60,000 nucleotides of DNA from positions 111,978,549 through 112,038,548 of the forward strand of contig CM043953.1 of NCBI GenBank assembly GCA_014529385.2, read 5' to 3'. A program made the translations under genes and the position numbers. This stretch comes from Adiantum capillus-veneris. Its lineage: Eukaryota > Streptophyta > Polypodiopsida > Polypodiales > Pteridaceae. Below the pieces are notes generated by a model. It worked only from the letters and a program-made list of their open reading frames with translations, did not search any database and had not been told where the DNA came from. Positions within the stretch are counted from its first letter, which is position 1. Each line of letters begins with the position of its first letter. Shown one piece after another: positions 1 through 10,328 of the stretch.

Positions 1-1534
1 TAAAGTCACATTGATAATTGATGTGTGTATCCTTGGCATAGCCATAATAAGTTGGCCTTCATGAGTCATTAGCAACCTTTCAATTTAGTAAGTATGCAAA
101 CCACTGTGAATATGGAGTCTTTATTAAAGTGTCCATTTTTAGTAAAGCAGGGATGATCTTGGGTGAGAAAAATGTCCCTTCTAGTGAGCCCGACACAAGT
201 GATGCGCTATACAGAGAGAGAGATTGTCGGTACACACACACACGCACAGAGGGAGGGAGGGGCCGCCGAAGGCGGCCGGCCGTACTAGTATATATAAAGG
301 GGGAAGGGATTTAGGCCCCCTCCCCTTGACACGTGTCGAAAGCACGATTCTCCGGCTAGTGAACTTTGCACAATTTGCACACAGGTGACACAATAAGAGA
401 GAGAGGTGTCCCAGGTTTGGTAGAGGAGAATCAGAAGAGACATGCAAGATTGACGAGGGAAATAATCGCTCATTGAAAAGAGTTGGTGGGGCGGCTAGCT
501 GAGTGTAGGAGAGTTAGTTAGCACCCGAGGATTAATGAACAGTGGGCCTCTTCACAACCCTTCACTGGAAAGGGTGCAACAGTAGTCCAAGCACCTCGAT
601 TGGAGGGAGCCAGTCTCTTCAAATCTCCCATCAACGCTCTCTCCAAACACCTTCCTCATTGTCTCTTGCCCACACAACACCCACAACAGCTCAAAGGCAT
701 GGAAAGAAGGGGCAAAAATAGGGAGGCTTGCAGAGCAGAGTGGCAATAGCTTTGTGTGTACTCGCTTAAGAAGGAAAACATGTAGGTATTAGGAGGAGAT
801 GTAGGGTTCCCCATGAGATGTGTGTAGACCCCTCCCCCGGCACTCACCTCTCTCTTTTTCTCTCTCTCTAAAGTCTTCTGCAAGGCTCTTCCATTTGCAG
901 TGCCCATTGTTAGCAGGTGAGATGCAACTTCATGTTAAAGCCTTCACCTCAAGGCAAGTTGCATCATCTGACTATTGGCTTGGATTTTGAAAGGGAGGGT
1001 AGGTGTTGCTACACACGGTAACATTGGGAGAAATTTAGGGCACCAAAGAGTAGGGAGAAAATAGCAATTGAGCGATGAACAAATGGATCAGCAAGCTACT
1101 TGCACTTTTTTGACTTGCAGGAGCAAAGGCAATGACACGGTTTAATTTGCAGCAACAGGGGCACCTGATGGAATCACGCGAGCAGGAAGGCAGTAGCTTG
1201 GAAGAGGGCACTTTCCAACAAGAGGAGGGCAATGAGAGGTTGGCACTTGCAACTAGGACTGCGTTAGTGGTGGTAGCATGTACACGACTGCTATCAACAA
1301 GTGCAATGGATTGTTGATTTTTAGGGCTACGACATGGTAACTACCAGGAGAGCATTCCCTGATGGTGGTAGTTGCATGAAGCTTGGAAGGCATCTCACAT
1401 ATGTCAACAAGAATCACCTACCTCTCTCTAACTAAAAGAAAGCATATCTCTCTCTCTATGCTTAAGAGATTAAACTGACTTTAGAGAGAGGTTATTGCCA
1501 TAAGTGTCAATTTGTATGTAACTTTGCACCGTAG

Positions 1535-1535
<1 letters not shown>
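1..1535. other. No recognisable gene; low-complexity intergenic DNA
   Basis: Several short open frames overlap on both strands, but none has a recognisable domain and they run through purine- or CT-rich simple sequence. I see no RNA gene, LTR terminus or transposon end. The stretch is best read as intergenic or heavily decayed repeat DNA. Confidence 0.5.

Positions 1536-1567
<32 letters not shown>
1536..1567. repeat. (CA)n microsatellite
   Basis: An uninterrupted CA dinucleotide run of about 30 bases is visible. Confidence 0.9.
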
Positions 1568-1570
<3 letters not shown>

Positions 1571-1644
1571 TCACTCTACAAGGCTTGCTAAAACATGTTT
1601 TATACCATTAAAAAAGGGCACCCTTCAAAACATTTTCAATTTTC

Positions 1645-1744
1645 AGGTTGAATTTTGAAGCATATGCATTGGTGGTTTTCTTCAAGGCAAGATTAGGTTG
1701 AACTTTGAAGTATTTGCATTGGTAGTTTCCTTCAAGGCAAGATC
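1645..1744. repeat. 50-bp unit tandem duplication
   Basis: The 50-base stretch starting AGGTTGAATTTTGAAG at 1645 is repeated with few changes from 1695. Each copy ends in TTCAAGGCAAGAT. A more diverged relative of the same sequence appears near 2400-2510, which suggests an older local repeat family. Confidence 0.75.
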
Positions 1745-1807
1745 GGAATCTAGCTGTAATTTTGCGAATTAGCTGACTAAAACTACACTTAAACACCTTT
1801 TTTTCTC

Positions 1808-1811
<4 letters not shown>

Positions 1812-1842
<31 letters not shown>
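1812..1842. repeat. (AG)n microsatellite
   Basis: A pure AG run of about 30 bases. Confidence 0.9.
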
Positions 1843-1848
<6 letters not shown>

Positions 1849-1877
1849 ATCGTTGACCATTGATAATTTTGCACCAG

Positions 1878-2178
1878 GTCCACACTTTTCTACCGAGTGA
1901 AAGGTCCCGTTAAAAGTGGCAATGGCAAAAGGTGTCTATGATGGTTCAAAAGGTTTTTGGCCTAAGAAGGTCATATAGAGGAGTTGGTAGAGAAAACGTG
2001 CTAATCTCTCACCATGAAAAGTCCACACTTTTCTAATGAGTGAAAGGTGCTGTTAAAAGAGGCAATGGCAAAAGGTGTCTATGATGGTTCAAAAGGTTTT
2101 TGGTCTAAGAAGGTCATATAGAAGAGTTGGTATAGAAGAGTTGGTAGAGAAAAACGTGCAGATCTCTCACCATGAAAA
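1878..2178. repeat. Tandem duplication of a 143-bp unit
   Basis: Copy 1 (1878-2020) and copy 2 (2021-2178) both begin GTCCACACTTTTCTA and end in CTCTCACCATGAAAA. Copy 2 is 15 bases longer because GAAGAGTTGGTA is repeated internally. The copies abut directly and differ at few positions, so the duplication is fairly recent. Confidence 0.9.
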
Positions 2179-2544
2179 GTTTCACTATAACAGTAAATGT
2201 AATGTACCCTTTGTTTGCACTTTAGTCTTTTGATCACCATTTGATTACATGCAATATGATTTCTTCTTCATTTTAGTGTTCTTAAAAGGTGTCTCTATAT
2301 TGGTGTTGATGGGAGGCATTAAAAATGTATAAAGAAGATCCTCTCCCTCTCTCTAACTGATGAAAATAAGGGTAAACTTGAAATTCTTTTGATTTTTAGG
2401 TCAAAATTTGAAGCTTTTGCCGATAATAACATTAAACTTTGTGTAAATTTCTCGATATTCTTAAAAGCAAGCTCAAAATATAACTGAGATTTTATAATTT
2501 TAGCCGATTAAAATACATTGGACCCCGATTTGTTTCCAATACTA

Positions 2545-2581
2545 CCTCCCCCCCTCTCTCTCTCTCACTCACTCACACACA

Positions 2582-2641
<60 letters not shown>

Positions 2642-2717
2642 GGAAATTTTTTATGTTTTTCAAAATGATTTTTCTCGAACTTTGATGTCGCACACACACA
2701 CACACACACACACACAA
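2545..2717. repeat. Compound (CT)n/(CA)n microsatellites
   Basis: CT-rich runs at about 2545-2608 pass directly into a CA run (about 2608-2638). A second CA run lies at about 2690-2717. Confidence 0.85.
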
Positions 2718-2785
2718 TTTATTACAACTAAAAATATTGCCTTCTTGAGGCCACCGTAAAAACTTTACCTTGTTCCAAAAGTGAA

Positions 2786-3460
2786 TCCACATACACTTGC
2801 ACTCACATTCAGGATGTCATCTTTTGGAATGGATTAATTGTGGTTGCTGCCCAAGATACTGATATGGCCAAAAGAACTCACGATGATATATTGTAAGTCA
2901 AGGGTTGTTGAAAAAAAACGTCGTGCTTGGCATTGCCTTGGTCGATATGTATGCTAGATGTGGTGTAGTTCATAAAGCACAAAAAGTGCTTGAGGAGCTT
3001 CCTATTTGAGATGTCGTCTCTTGAGATGCACTGATTGCGGGATATGCCTAACTTGTGTCAAGGCCAAGAAGCTCTGGTCTATTTTCGGTTGATATGAGGC
3101 GATGGTGTCTCTCTAGACGCAATCACATACACTTGGCACTTCTTTGGTCGACATGTTGTCCAAATGTGGTGCACGTCATAAAGCACAAAAAGTGATCGAG
3201 GAGCTTCATGTATGGGATATGGTCTCTTGGAATTATGCATTGATTTCCGGTTATCTCCAAATTGGGCAAGCCCTGGGCTATTTCTAGTGGATGCGAAGCG
3301 AGGGTTTTCACTCCAAATGCCATCACATACACATGCATCTTGAAGGCAAGGGTCATGGTCACGAAGCTTTGGGCTATTTTTAAGAGATGCACATATTGAA
3401 TCTCTCCGAATGCAATCATGTACACTCGCACCTTAAAGGCATGTGGCACACAAATTGCTT
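2786..3460 (+). pseudogene. Degenerate pentatricopeptide repeat (PPR) protein gene
   Basis: PPR proteins are helical-repeat RNA-binding proteins that act mostly in plastids and mitochondria on RNA editing, splicing and stability. Read across frames, the + strand encodes recognisable plant PPR repeats: LVDMYARCGVVHKAQKVLEE, then a DVVSxDALIAGYA block, a second SWNYALISGYLQIGQ block and finally CTLAP/LKACG-like text near 3420-3450. Stop codons and frameshifts interrupt it (for example ELPI*DVVS* near 3006-3026), so it cannot make a protein. The spacing of the MYA-CG, V-WN-LI-GY and LKACG signatures fits repeats of about 35 residues. No intron or upstream organelle-targeting exon is seen. It may be a retrocopy or a truncated duplicate of an expanded fern PPR family. 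The PPR assignment is firm; the subfamily is not. Confidence 0.8.
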
Positions 3461-4156
3461 CACTGCCCTTCCCTCTACTGCACCAGAACTCTCCTCACCA
3501 AGATTCAACAGTGGTTTATCAGGTGGTGGATCAATTTCATCATCTTCACGAACACCATCATAATGAAATGGATCTATGTTTCCTGCCCTGGCCTGATCCC
3601 TTGTATAATATACACGAGAGTGTCTCTTACCCCTCTAGACATTCATCATCCCAGAAAAACATCCATACATAGAAGAAGAATACCTAACAATTGCTTACGT
3701 CCTCACGAAAAGAGAACATAACTAGCAGGATTGCCAAATGTGTTGTAGGTTCATCAACACTGAGAAAGCTGAATCATCATACTACCCTTAATCTCACATA
3801 ACTCAAAATTACATTCAGAAACAGTGAAATATAACACATAAGACATGAGATGAGACAAGAAGTAACTCAAAACAGAATTCAAAAATGCTTTATTTATCAA
3901 GGAAAGAGCTACAGAGTCATCCCCTTACAGTCGGATACTTCACAGAGCGCAAAGCACAATTATAACTACTTCACCAAAAACTGGTATAACAACCTCATTC
4001 TTGATACAAACTAACTGTTAAATATCCGATTCACCACAATCCAACTGACTACAATCCGATTCATTACAATATGACAGAGCATATCCGACTAATTATCAAA
4101 ACATATCCGACTTACTACTAAACTGACATGTTGATGTGCCTGTCAATACTTCTCTA
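3461..4156. other. No recognisable gene; possible downstream flank of the PPR remnant
   Basis: Short overlapping frames of 84 and 92 codons at 3418-3721 show no PPR or other motif. From about 4020 the sequence repeats ATCCGA(C/T)T-type phrases, as in local repeat DNA. I see nothing else. Confidence 0.35.

Positions 4157-4218
<62 letters not shown>
4157..4218. repeat. (TC)n microsatellite
   Basis: A pure TC run of about 60 bases. It generates the artefactual RERERE open frame on the minus strand. Confidence 0.95.
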
Positions 4219-4220
<2 letters not shown>

Positions 4221-5009
4221 CTCCTATCTCTTTCTCCCCCATGGACACGACATTAGGTTGGACTACTTTCAATGGTACCATACCTCAAAATTGAGGCAGG
4301 CATGCAATGTGCACAATAATCCCTCGAACAAGAAGCTTCTGTGAAGAGATACTGCGTAAGAAGCACAATAAAGAAGCTCTTCTTCAAAGCACTCTACAGA
4401 AGGAAGAGCGCTCTTGCACTGTGCACAACACAAAACGATGGCTACGTTTACAACCATAGATCTTTATCTCTACTCAAAATGATGGCTACATTTATATAAT
4501 TGTATATACATTTTTGTGTACATATATATTTGTTTATGCATGTATGCACTCGAAGGTTAGACACTTTTTTTAATCATGACGTTGCGGTCATTGATCCACT
4601 CATGCATTGATTACCGCAATGTACCTTTGGTTTTACAACGGTTGAGACTGTGATGATATCTAAAGAGGTGCCACTTGACCTTTGGCACTACTGGCCTCTA
4701 CTTAGGTCTACTAGTATGGATATGTATCTACGTGCTTGTGTGCATATATACTTGTGTACGTATGTATAGATGAGTGAGTAGGAGGGAAAGCTAAATCTCA
4801 TATTGCACTTTCTAATGTAGATGTAAGACAAGAGAACACATGGTGGGGAGCAGCCATCTGGCTCTTCTTTTGGTTGGTTCACATCACAGGTGGGCTCCCA
4901 CCCGGGGTGGGCATCTCCTCCAGTGGACTTGAGCCTTGAGGGCCGTGAGAACAAGCAAAGAAATAAAAATTATTCCTGGCTAGTTATCCTTAAACCATAG
5001 CCTTAAACC

Positions 5010-5399
5010 ATGAGTGTCATAGGTTTATTTTTGTTAATTGCAAGCATGGCCATCCTACACCTACTCTACTCAGGTTCCTCCACCGCTCGTAGATCCAGAC
5101 CTACAACAGGCTATCTCTTTACGAGACCAGTACCTCCGTTCGACGGAGGGATTGTTTGGCCTCTACACTCTGTAGCAGCTTGCAACCTACGATCTTTCTC
5201 CGTAGTCCACACCATGGGGGAGTCAAGGAGGGACTCCTTAGATCCTGAGCCTCGTACCGACGACACCTCAGTATACGGCCCCTTCTTATCGTCCTACTCC
5301 CCTTCTATCGCAGGGTCCCACTGCCATGGCATCACAGGGTCCCACGCCACTCCATTCCACTCCTGCTTTGCCATAATATCGTCAACGCACTTCTTCTAG
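5010..5399 (+). CDS. Unrecognised 129-codon open frame
   Basis: The open frame starts at an ATG with a hydrophobic N-terminus (MSVIGLFLLIASMAILHLLY) that looks like a signal peptide or membrane segment. It then becomes serine-, proline- and arginine-rich without a recognisable domain. Its 3' end lies inside the first unit of a 255-bp tandem duplication, and the frame is not kept in the second unit. I do not recognise the product. It may be a chance frame in decayed transposon DNA. Confidence 0.2.
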   Translation: MSVIGLFLLIASMAILHLLYSGSSTARRSRPTTGYLFTRPVPPFDGGIVWPLHSVAACNLRSFSVVHTMGESRRDSLDPEPRTDDTSVYGPFLSSYSPSIAGSHCHGITGSHATPFHSCFAIISSTHFF

Positions 5400-5880
5400 C
5401 AGCACAACGCATTGACTCTCATCTCAAGGCAGCGAGCACCGAGATAGAAGAAGCGGCGGGGAATCTTGTGGCTTCACTTGTTTTGGTAGTGGCGGGGGAA
5501 CTGAGTCCCCTATTTGAGAGCGTGCTTCACTTGATGCAGAGGACAAGGATACTGACGTACCCATGCTAGAAATTCATGGGGGCTACTACAAGGTAAAATA
5601 TGGAGGGGAGGTGGACTTTGGTACATCATAATATCGTCGACGCACTTCTTCTAACAGCACAACACGTCGACGCTCATCTCAAGGCAACAAGCACCGAGAG
5701 AGACGACGTGGCGAGGGATCTTGTGGCTTCACTTGTTTTGGTAGTGACAGGGAACCGAGTCCCCTATTTCATGGCATGCTTCCCTTGATGCAAAGGACAA
5801 GGATACTGACGTACCCATGCCAAAAATTCATGGGGGCTACTACAGAGTAAAATATGGACGGGGAGGTGGACTTCGGTACA
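5372..5880. repeat. 255-bp tandem duplication
   Basis: Unit 1 (5372-5626) and unit 2 (5627-5880) both begin CATAATATCGTC and end near GGAGGTGGACTT(T/C)GGTACA, at an offset of 255 bases. They differ by scattered substitutions and small indels. The duplicated segment may be coding in origin: in unit 2 an open frame at 5600-5788 reads through without a stop. Confidence 0.88.
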
Positions 5881-6729
5881 GCACACAGCAAGGCATTTTG
5901 ACACCATCTTCAGATTCTTATATATTCGACGTATAACAATTGTTTTGTAAAGTTTAGAGACCAACTACTCGATCATGCACGCTACATTGAGGACACGCTG
6001 CATGCTAGATTTCCAAATGCCCCGATTAATGTTTTTCACAAAAGTGGTTGGAGGTCTACATAAAAACTTTTTTGAAAAACAAGCAGTCCAGTGTACGGCG
6101 TGCAACAGCCACAACCAGGTTAGAGATCTAGACAGAAGCTATCACGGTGGCAACATGGCAGATGTGGACTGGAGGAAGAAATGCAAGAAAAGAGCAATTA
6201 GGCTACAACAAGCTCATCCTACAGACAACAACGCAAAACTCGCGCCAAAAAACTCCCACAGACTATGACTCGGGAGGCAAAGCAACTTGAAAGGACAAAT
6301 ATGTAAGACTGATTAAATTATAATCTAAATCGATGATTATAAAGATTATAGTTGATGATTTGTTATTGTTATTGCTAACTTAGAAAAATATCACTCTTAC
6401 TTGACCAACCAGAGAGATGGTCAAGTATTGAGAGCGGCATATAGAATTTGATACTTAGTGATAGTTTCTCGAGAACAACCACATCTCCCGCGAGCAATTC
6501 GACGCAATGCTTGGATCACTACAAGCGATAAGTTTAAACAAATAATTTTGTAACAATTGTTTTGAACTGTTGATATTTGTTCATTTGGTTTGGGTTTATG
6601 TAGAGTCAAGGTGATCAAATGTACGTGCCTCTGGATGACAACGAGGACAAGGAGGATCAGATAGAAAAATATTTGTCCAAACTTTCGTAAAGTCCCAATG
6701 TGGCACAATGTATATACAACTATTTTCAT
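5881..6729 (+). pseudogene. Degenerate coding remnant of unknown family
   Basis: Several frames in series look protein-like. Examples are RYIEDTLHARFPNAPINVF near 5970-6040, FLENNHISREQFDAMLGSL near 6467-6523 and a final acidic tail MYVPLDDNEDKEDQ ending at a stop near 6690, preceded by a splice-acceptor-like pyrimidine stretch and AG. Stops and frame changes separate them. The style resembles the C-terminal half of a plant DNA-transposon (possibly hAT-like) protein, but I cannot identify a catalytic motif. The acidic tail lies in the left arm of the foldback element and is repeated in inverted orientation in its right arm. Confidence 0.3.
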
Positions 6730-7323
6730 TTTATTTGTAACTTTTTTAAATAGTTGATCTTTTGCACATTAAATTGTCAAGGCAAAGTAAATTCAATTTC
6801 AATTTTTTGTTTTTTTGTATACTCTTTCAAAAAACAATTGACGTTTCATTGTTTTATGCAGGTCAAAAATAAAGGTGTTCATTTGGGCAAATGTGCACCT
6901 TTATTTTTGAATAGGTGTTTAGCGGTAATTATCACAGTACTAATGAGTGGCAATTGATGCGATAATAGTTGCGGGTATATTATTGTAGCTATTATCGTGA
7001 TTATTGCTTTCAAATCACTACCACATCGCGCTAATAGATGTGGGTGTCTTACCGTAGCTATTCCCGCGATTATTGCTTTCAAACCACTACCACAATTTTA
7101 GCCGTGGTTATTTCCACATACACATTCTTTCTCTTTCTATTTTCCTTTGTTTTTCTGCGGCAATGCTAGCGATGAAAGACGGGAGGAGTTGACGCAAGAG
7201 AGGGCACTGATTTTGAAGCTGCAATTGGAGTTGTGTGCCAGACATAATGACCAAGGTGAAGACTAGTGAATAATCACACACATGGCAGGGTGTAGCGAGG
7301 GAGATTTCGTAAGGGACATCATA

Positions 7324-7409
<86 letters not shown>

Positions 7410-7917
7410 TAAGAGGAGAAGTCTATAATCACTAGCATTCCCGCGGAGAAACAAAGGAAAATAGAAAGAGAAAATATTGTGTACGCGGCAATAACCGTGG
7501 CTAAAATTGCGGTAGCATTTTGAAAGCAATAACCGCGGTAATAGGTACGATAATATAGATGCAGCTATTACCACGTCAATTGCCAATCATATTGACGTGC
7601 TAATTATCGGCCTATTCAAAACAAAGGTGCTCATTTGGGCCACCCAAAATTTGGTGGCCCAGATGGGCACCTTTATTTTTGACCTACATAAAACAATGAA
7701 ACATCAGTTGTTTTTTGAAAGAGTCTACAAAAAAAGCAAAAAATTGAAATTAAATTTACTTTACCTTGACAATTTAATGTGCAGAAGATCAACTATTTAA
7801 AAAAGTTACAAATAAAATGAAAATAGTTGTATATACATTGTGCCACATTAGAACTTTACAAAAGTTTGGACAAATATTTTTCTATCTAATCCTCCTCGTT
7901 CTCGTTGTCGTCTAGGA
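6630..7917. mobile_element. Foldback element with long inverted arms
   Basis: The left arm (about 6630-7168) and right arm (about 7430-7917) are reverse complements over roughly 490-540 bases with small indels. For example, GACAACGAGGACAAGGAGG near 6637 matches the inverse of CCTCCTCGTTCTCGTTGTC near 7890, and the inner ends pair TTCCTTTGTTT with AAACAAAGGAA. The 260-base loop holds a long TC run. A transcript would form a long hairpin. No transposase is encoded and no clear target-site duplication is seen. It may be a non-autonomous foldback or MITE-like transposon, or an inverted duplication of the 3' end of the adjacent decayed gene. Confidence 0.8.
7326..7409. repeat. (TC)n-(CA)n microsatellite in the foldback loop
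   Basis: About 65 bases of TC run straight into about 18 bases of CA, at the centre of the inverted repeat. Confidence 0.95.
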
Positions 7918-8323
7918 AACTTCGCTTTTGAAATCAGTTCCTAAGGTTTCGAGGATATTTTCTTTTTTACCAATACAACAAGTAGAGGTTGAATCCTTAA
8001 GGGTTGAGCACAAACTTTGGTTAATAAAGGATTTCTGGCTCCTATTTCTATAGAGACATGGGTTTTTTTGGCAAATCTACCTGCCTCCACAATGGAGGAC
8101 TCTCAACTGAAGATACAATGGATAGTTGATTAAAGCTCCATTCAACATGAAGTTTTTGGACTCCAAGAAGTGTGGGTCTAATGCAGGGCTTTATGTGAGA
8201 ACGAAAGGACTCATGGAATTCAGTAAAAACAATGCTGATTATTATACAGAATCAGTCCGGAATATTTACAGACGCTATCTCAAGTGTGCTTGCAGATTTC
8301 TAGACGCTAAAGCGTCATGTGAG
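7918..8323. other. Flank of element 1 without a recognisable gene
   Basis: A 70-codon frame at 8126-8338 runs into the LTR of element 1 and has no recognisable motif. This is probably older decayed DNA into which element 1 inserted. No 5-bp target duplication matching the other end could be seen. Confidence 0.4.
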
Positions 8324-9911
8324 TGTCATAATAACTAATATCTAATTCTCTTAAATGATTTTCTCATGTTAAATTGATCATTAATATGGGAAAGTGCCAG
8401 GGGAGAAAAAGAAAGAATATTGGTTAAGCTCGCAGACCGGCCACAATAGGGATCCAAACGAGGGAAAATAGGGATCCAAAGGGGGGGGCATCTGCAAAAG
8501 AGCAAGGTGTAACAATGGGATTAAAAGACCCTAAGGTTCAGCCCATTAAGACTTTCCAAAATGCTAAGCTTCCAAAATTCAAAGTTTGTGTCCAAAGGTC
8601 AAGAGCCTAGGAAAATTGGATGTTTGGTGTGTGCTAAAAAAGTCTTCATGCATCCCTACATAGAAGGGGGCGAGTCCTAGAAGTAGGAGATGAGAGAGAA
8701 ACACACATACACACACACACACACACAATCTCCTTTACACAAGGGAAAGAGGGACACATGTCACCTCCCTAGCGAGATGCCCACAAGGTGTACTCAAATC
8801 CTATTGGATGGCCTTGGAGGTGGACCAATGAGAATTAGGCTAGAGTAAATCTAGTTTAATTGACTTACAAAAACTTAATAAAATAACCAATAAGAATTAA
8901 GCTCTCTAGAAGACTATTGGACAGTCTCCTAAGGTGTCCAATGAGCATTCAACAGCCTAATGGCTTGCATGAATCCTATTGGCCAGGAGACAAAGGGGTC
9001 CAATGAGAGTTTATTTACATTAATGAATTACCTAAAGCTCTCACAAAAGGGGAAAGGGGGACACATGTCAAAAGGCTATCACTCATGCTCCTCAAATTCC
9101 ATTGGCTAAGCCTGGGGAGGTCCAATGGGGTGTCAGCATGAATAAATAGAATGAGGGTTCGGCCAAGAGAGAGATGGAGCTGATTTTCTCAAGTCATTAT
9201 CACACACACTCACACACAAGTGGAGGTGTGAAGTAAGAAGACTCTCTCTCTCCTTCTCAAGCTTTAATGGAAAGCTTATCAACTACTCCAAGCTTGTGAG
9301 AAGGGAGGCCTACACCAACAACTCTTGGCTTAGTGATGCAAGTCCAACCAAGATCCAAGATTCATTGCATTCTCATCTCCTCTACCATGCTAATTACTAA
9401 GCTAAGCTATGCTATTATGAGTGATTATGTGAGGAAATGTACATATTTCTCGTAAGCCTACTCCTTCCTTCTACTCTCATACCCCGCTAGCTCTCACCAT
9501 CTTCGAAGGTGTGTGAGGTCTTGGGTCTGAGACTGTGAGGTAATTGATGTTGTGTTTAATAAGTGTTTTGCTTAGTGATTGAAGTTTCCATCTTCATTGC
9601 ACTAGCTAGTATTGACGGAATACAAAGAATTGTATTGTAAAATGTCTCTCTTGATGAGAGAAACTATAATACAAAGCCTTTTGGAGGGGGGACCGGCTCC
9701 ATGTAAATCCGGTCCTCAACTGTTGTCAATAGATTAATCTCTCTCTCTTTTGAAGTATTGTTCATGCTATCTAACTAGGTGTTATGCTTTTTGTTGCTCT
9801 GTCCACCCAAGCACTCTTGTTATTGTCATTGGGAATCTATTCTAATGAAATGCTCACTATGTTCATGCTATTTTTCGCTACACACAAGTTACTAGGCCAT
9901 TAAATGTTACA
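8324..9911 (+). repeat. 5' LTR of element 1
   Basis: It begins TGTCATAATAA and ends ATGTTACA immediately before the primer binding site, giving the usual TG...CA ends. It is 1,588 bp against 1,603 bp for the 3' LTR, the difference being mainly a longer CT run near 16331. It contains a cluster of regularly arranged inverted CCAAT boxes. Confidence 0.93.
8803..9126. promoter_or_regulatory. Four 26-27-bp inverted CCAAT-box pairs in the LTR
   Basis: ATTGG followed by CCAAT occurs at 8803-8829, 8916-8942, 8978-9004 and 9101-9126. The first three modules are exactly 27 bases and the fourth is 26. A further lone CCAAT is at 8887. The same modules recur in the 3' LTR at 15896, 16006, 16067 and 16190, the last with ATTAG. 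CCAAT boxes are bound by NF-Y. A role as a U3 enhancer is inference. Confidence 0.6.
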
Positions 9912-9912
9912 T

Positions 9913-9924
9913 TGGTATCAGAGC
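9913..9924 (+). other. Primer binding site of element 1 (tRNA-Met type)
   Basis: TGGTATCAGAGC lies two bases after the LTR end. This is the classic plant retroelement site complementary to the 3' end of initiator methionine tRNA. Confidence 0.95.
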
Positions 9925-10328
9925 ACAAGGTTTCTCTTTTCTTGCTCAAGAAGGGAGGTCCTCATGCTAGCTATAAATGGTTGGTACTATTAATTGCATT
10001 TGAGTAAGTAGAATAGAGATTTTTCAGCCTTGCAGTGTGTTTGCCTTCGTGCAGATAACGAGGCATCACCATCGAGAGCTATGGTCTTAATAGTGGAGTC
10101 CTACGGGGCTTGCCTACGGCTTAACCACTATTGAGCTATTAGAAGCTTGACAGGAGTCGGTGCTGTTTTGGTGTTGAAAAACCCTCTCTTCTATTCCTTG
10201 CAATTAATGGTATTCAAACCACGGGTACAGTAGCTTGAGTGCCTTTTTTGAAGAGGTAAAGAGGAGTAGCAAATAAGGCTTGAAGTGCCAAAGTACACCT
10301 AGAACGTTTACACCTAAAAGTTGTTAGA
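9925..10328. other. 5' leader of element 1
   Basis: This is the untranslated stretch between the primer site and the first gag-like ATG at 10329. It shows no open frame or distinctive motif beyond GC-poor, AG-rich text. Confidence 0.6.
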
